Below, piece by piece: positions 62,184-64,000 of a stretch of DNA of 64,000 nt (its first letter is position 1; every line of letters begins with the position of its first letter). Source of the DNA: Terrimesophilobacter mesophilus (GTDB lineage Bacteria > Actinomycetota > Actinomycetes > Actinomycetales > Microbacteriaceae); the NCBI RefSeq assembly GCF_014200375.1, contig NZ_JACHBP010000001.1:186001-250000 (forward strand), read 5' to 3'. The notes under the pieces are model-generated. The model was not told the DNA's origin. It was given only the letters and a program-made list of their open reading frames with translations, and ran no database searches. A program made the translations under genes and the position numbers.

Positions 62184-62665
62184 TGGATGCCCTCTTTCTT
62201 CGATTCGGTGGCTTTCACGGGGGCGACCATCGCGGTGGCCCCCTCGATCGAGGTCACTCTGACCCGGTCGCCGACTTCCAGTTGCGACGTATGCGCCGAT
62301 TCGATCCTGGCCGTCCAGGTCTCTCCGACGGAGAGTTTCACCTGTCCCTGGCCGTCCACGAAATCGCGCACGACGGTGCCTTCCATGCCGACCAGGGCCT
62401 CGACGAGGGTCTTGGACGGATCGCCGCCGCGCTTGAGCCGGCGAAGCAGAGGGGGCCGAACGGCGAGCAGCAGCAGAAGCGCGAGGATCGCGGCGATGAC
62501 GACCTGACCCCACCACGGAACGCCGAGCAGGCCGGAGACCAGGCCGCCGAGGCTGCCGAGGGCGATCATGAGGAATGTGAACTCGAGGGTGGCCATCTCA
62601 ACGATGAGGAACAACAGGATGAGGCCGAGCCAGATGATCCACGCGTAATCGTTGAGGAATTCCAC
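62180..62665 (-). CDS. NfeD family protein
   Basis: A 161-residue NfeD: two or three membrane helices at the N-terminus (WIIWLGLILLFLIVEM; VIAAILALLLLLAV) and a C-terminal OB-fold (GMEGTVV, GDRVRVTSIEG). It is always found next to an SPFH gene, and the two overlap here. GTG 62665 is the family start, but AGGAGAGG is 12 nt upstream, which is long; an in-frame ATC lies 6 nt after that Shine-Dalgarno, so the true start could be earlier. Confidence 0.9.
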   Translation of the reverse strand: MEFLNDYAWIIWLGLILLFLIVEMATLEFTFLMIALGSLGGLVSGLLGVPWWGQVVIAAILALLLLLAVRPPLLRRLKRGGDPSKTLVEALVGMEGTVVRDFVDGQGQVKLSVGETWTARIESAHTSQLEVGDRVRVTSIEGATAMVAPVKATESKKEGIQ

Positions 62666-62723
62666 TGTGATCCAGTACCTCTCCTGTGTCGTGTTACTAC
62701 TGAAACTAGCATGATGGTGTTGC

Positions 62724-62735
62724 TAGGGTCTGGGG
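62724..62735 (+). promoter_or_regulatory. Leaderless-type promoter of the SDR gene
   Basis: TAGGGT at 62724-62729 with a 6-nt spacer to GTG 62736. Confidence 0.5.
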
Positions 62736-63500
62736 GTGAGCACACTTCTGAACGCCCATTCACTCGACGGTAGACGAGCACTCGTCACGGGTTCGTCGCG
62801 GGGGATCGGCGCCGACACCGTCGGTTATCTCGCCGAAGCGGGAGCACGCGTCGTCGTGAACTTCCGCAACAAGGAGAAGCGGGCGCTCCAGCTCGTCGAG
62901 AAGCTCGAGGCATCCGGTGCGACGGCGATCGCCGTGGGGGCCGACCTCACGGATGCGTCCTCGGTCGCGGCCATGTTCGAGACCATTCGTGAGCGGTGGG
63001 GCGGGCTCGACATCCTGGTCCTGAACGCGTCAGGCGGCATGGAGGCCGGGATGGGTGAGGACTATGCGCTGCGCCTCAACCGCGATGCCCAGGTGAACCT
63101 CGTGACGGCCGCGCTTCCGCTCCTGGCCAGGGGATCGCGCGTCGTGTTCGTGACGAGTCACCAGGCTCACTTCATCCGCACCGTTCCCACCATGCCGGAG
63201 TACGAACCGGTAGCCCTGAGCAAGCGGGCGGGGGAGGATGCGCTGCGCGAGATGATCCCACAGCTGGATGAGCTCGGCATCGAGTTCGTCGTCGTCTCCG
63301 GGGACATGATCGAAGGGACGATCACGGCGACGCTCCTCGAGCGCGCGAATCCCGGGGCGATCAGCGCGCGTAAGGAGGCGGCAGGCCGGCTGTACAACGT
63401 CGCGGAGTTCGCGGCCGAGGTGGCGCGGGCCGTCGTGGAACCGGTCCCCGCCGATCACACACGGTACATCGGAGACATCGGCGGCTTCACTCACGACTGA
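62736..63500 (+). CDS. Short-chain dehydrogenase with a displaced catalytic Tyr
   Basis: A 254-residue SDR. The NAD(P) motif is TGSSRGIG (18-25) and the NAG-like motif is NASGG. Ser141 is in place, but the YxxxK motif is not: the sequence reads YEPVALSKRAGE, with Tyr156 and Lys163 seven apart. Aligned on the Ser-Lys pair, a Val stands at the Tyr position. The enzyme may be atypical or use Tyr156 in a shifted geometry. Substrate unknown. Confidence 0.8.
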   Translation: MSTLLNAHSLDGRRALVTGSSRGIGADTVGYLAEAGARVVVNFRNKEKRALQLVEKLEASGATAIAVGADLTDASSVAAMFETIRERWGGLDILVLNASGGMEAGMGEDYALRLNRDAQVNLVTAALPLLARGSRVVFVTSHQAHFIRTVPTMPEYEPVALSKRAGEDALREMIPQLDELGIEFVVVSGDMIEGTITATLLERANPGAISARKEAAGRLYNVAEFAAEVARAVVEPVPADHTRYIGDIGGFTHD

Positions 63501-63508
63501 GGCGAACG

Positions 63509-63520
63509 TAGAGTGATGGG
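63509..63520 (+). promoter_or_regulatory. Leaderless-type promoter of the S9-type peptidase gene
   Basis: TAGAGT at 63509-63514 with a 6-nt spacer to GTG 63521. Confidence 0.5.
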
Positions 63521-64000
63521 GTGAAGCCGACCGATCTCCTGCTCCTGACGAGCGTGTCCCGACCCACCATCCACCCCGACGGCACGTGGGCGGTGTTCGC
63601 GACATCCAGTCCGAATCTCGACGCGGATGCCTACGTCGGGCAACTCTGGCGCGTCGCGCTCGACGGCACATCGGCTCCGGTGAGGATCACCCGTGGATTC
63701 AGCGACGGTTCGCCGCGATTCAGTCCGGACGGCACGCGCATCGCGTTCCTGCGGTCGGACGGAGAGAACCCGCCACAGCTCCAGGTGGTCTCCGCGGCCG
63801 GGGGAGAGCCGAGCGCGGCGACGAACCAGAAGCTCGGGGTGAGCTCCTTCGAATGGTCTCCGGACAGCTCGAAGCTCGCATACACGGCACGCGTCGCGGA
63901 GGAGGGGCGATACGGAACGGTCAAGGATCTCGGGGCCGGAGCAGAGCCACCCCGGAAGATCGTGACCCGCAAATACCAGTCGAACGGGCTCGGGTATACG
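63521..64000 (+). CDS. S9-type (acylaminoacyl) peptidase, N-terminal part
   Basis: The frame runs from GTG 63521 off the right edge (160 codons visible). The sequence is a beta-propeller: repeated motifs such as SRPTIHPDGTWAVF, SPRFSPDGTRIAFL and FEWSPDSSKLAYT, as in the propeller of prolyl oligopeptidase and acylaminoacyl peptidases (TolB-like). The catalytic domain would lie downstream, outside the window, so the assignment to S9 rests on the propeller only. Confidence 0.75.
   Translation, partial: MKPTDLLLLTSVSRPTIHPDGTWAVFATSSPNLDADAYVGQLWRVALDGTSAPVRITRGFSDGSPRFSPDGTRIAFLRSDGENPPQLQVVSAAGGEPSAATNQKLGVSSFEWSPDSSKLAYTARVAEEGRYGTVKDLGAGAEPPRKIVTRKYQSNGLGYT

Noticed and set aside
1..64000. 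CRISPR array, prophage, toxin-antitoxin, IS element or rRNA
   Set aside because: I saw no regularly spaced repeats, phage structural genes, transposases, known toxin pairs or rRNA signatures.

Overview
The window reads as chromosomal DNA of a high-GC actinomycete, most likely a member of the Microbacteriaceae. The evidence is a mycothiol ligase (mshC), an RbpA-type RNA polymerase partner, a PafB/PafC pair, actinobacterial-type LexA boxes, a type B ribosomal protein L31, and a GlgC/GlgM pair in which the second enzyme resembles maltose-1-phosphate synthase. Genes are packed tightly: no gap exceeds about 170 bp. Many neighbours overlap by 4 bp (ATGA or GTGA), and about 20 genes have a TANNNT-like -10 box only 6-8 nt before the start codon, the signature of leaderless transcripts. 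No prophage, insertion sequence, CRISPR array or rRNA was seen.

Layout. 1-4.8 kb: partial biotin importer bioY, an ABC-F ATPase, a SURF1 / small Cys protein / DUF3099 operon, fabG and serB. 4.8-7.3 kb: divergent glgC and glgM (glycogen or alpha-glucan precursors). 7.3-19.4 kb: housekeeping genes (lone ABC ATPase, L31, DEDDh exonuclease, alpha/beta hydrolase plus GT4 glycosyltransferase, YbaK, histidine phosphatase, sirtuin, SpoU methyltransferase, D,D-carboxypeptidase, fatty-acid desaturase, SGNH hydrolase, YmgE protein, SF2 helicase). 19.4-32.4 kb: one long minus-strand run. From its 5' end it holds imuA', a class I methyltransferase, imuB, dnaE2, a SRAP-domain gene, a HAD phosphatase, a response regulator, a histidine kinase, a membrane glycosyltransferase, a dolichol-phosphate-mannose-type GT2 and a GtrA-like protein. 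Two LexA boxes overlap the promoters of imuA' and imuB, so this is an SOS mutasome locus with an extra methyltransferase inserted. 32.5-41.7 kb: a D-amino-acid dehydrogenase-like flavoprotein, a TetR/ABC-2 exporter operon divergent from a phosphoketolase, and a PadR/ABC1-kinase pair. 41.8-44.8 kb: a DUF222-HNH protein, two GNAT proteins, a 32-residue membrane peptide, a YCII protein and tRNA-Leu(GAG).

44.9-60.4 kb: this follows the conserved actinobacterial order uppP, mshC, PAC2, HAD, trmI, FKBP, pafB, pafC, tatA, tatC, helY, lnt, polyprenol-phosphate-mannose synthase, rbpA. The Pup-proteasome block (mpa/arc, dop, pup, prcBA, pafA) that normally sits between trmI and pafB is absent; a 37-bp spacer and the FKBP lipoprotein gene lie there instead. 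60.5-64 kb: nfeD / SPFH / glycerophosphodiesterase operon, an SDR with a displaced catalytic tyrosine, and the 5' part of an S9-type peptidase.

The points most worth following up are the expanded SOS cassette (methyltransferase, SRAP and HAD around ImuA'-ImuB-DnaE2), its stacked LexA/-10/leaderless promoters, an apparent ATC start codon on the desaturase, and retention of PafBC without the linked Pup system.
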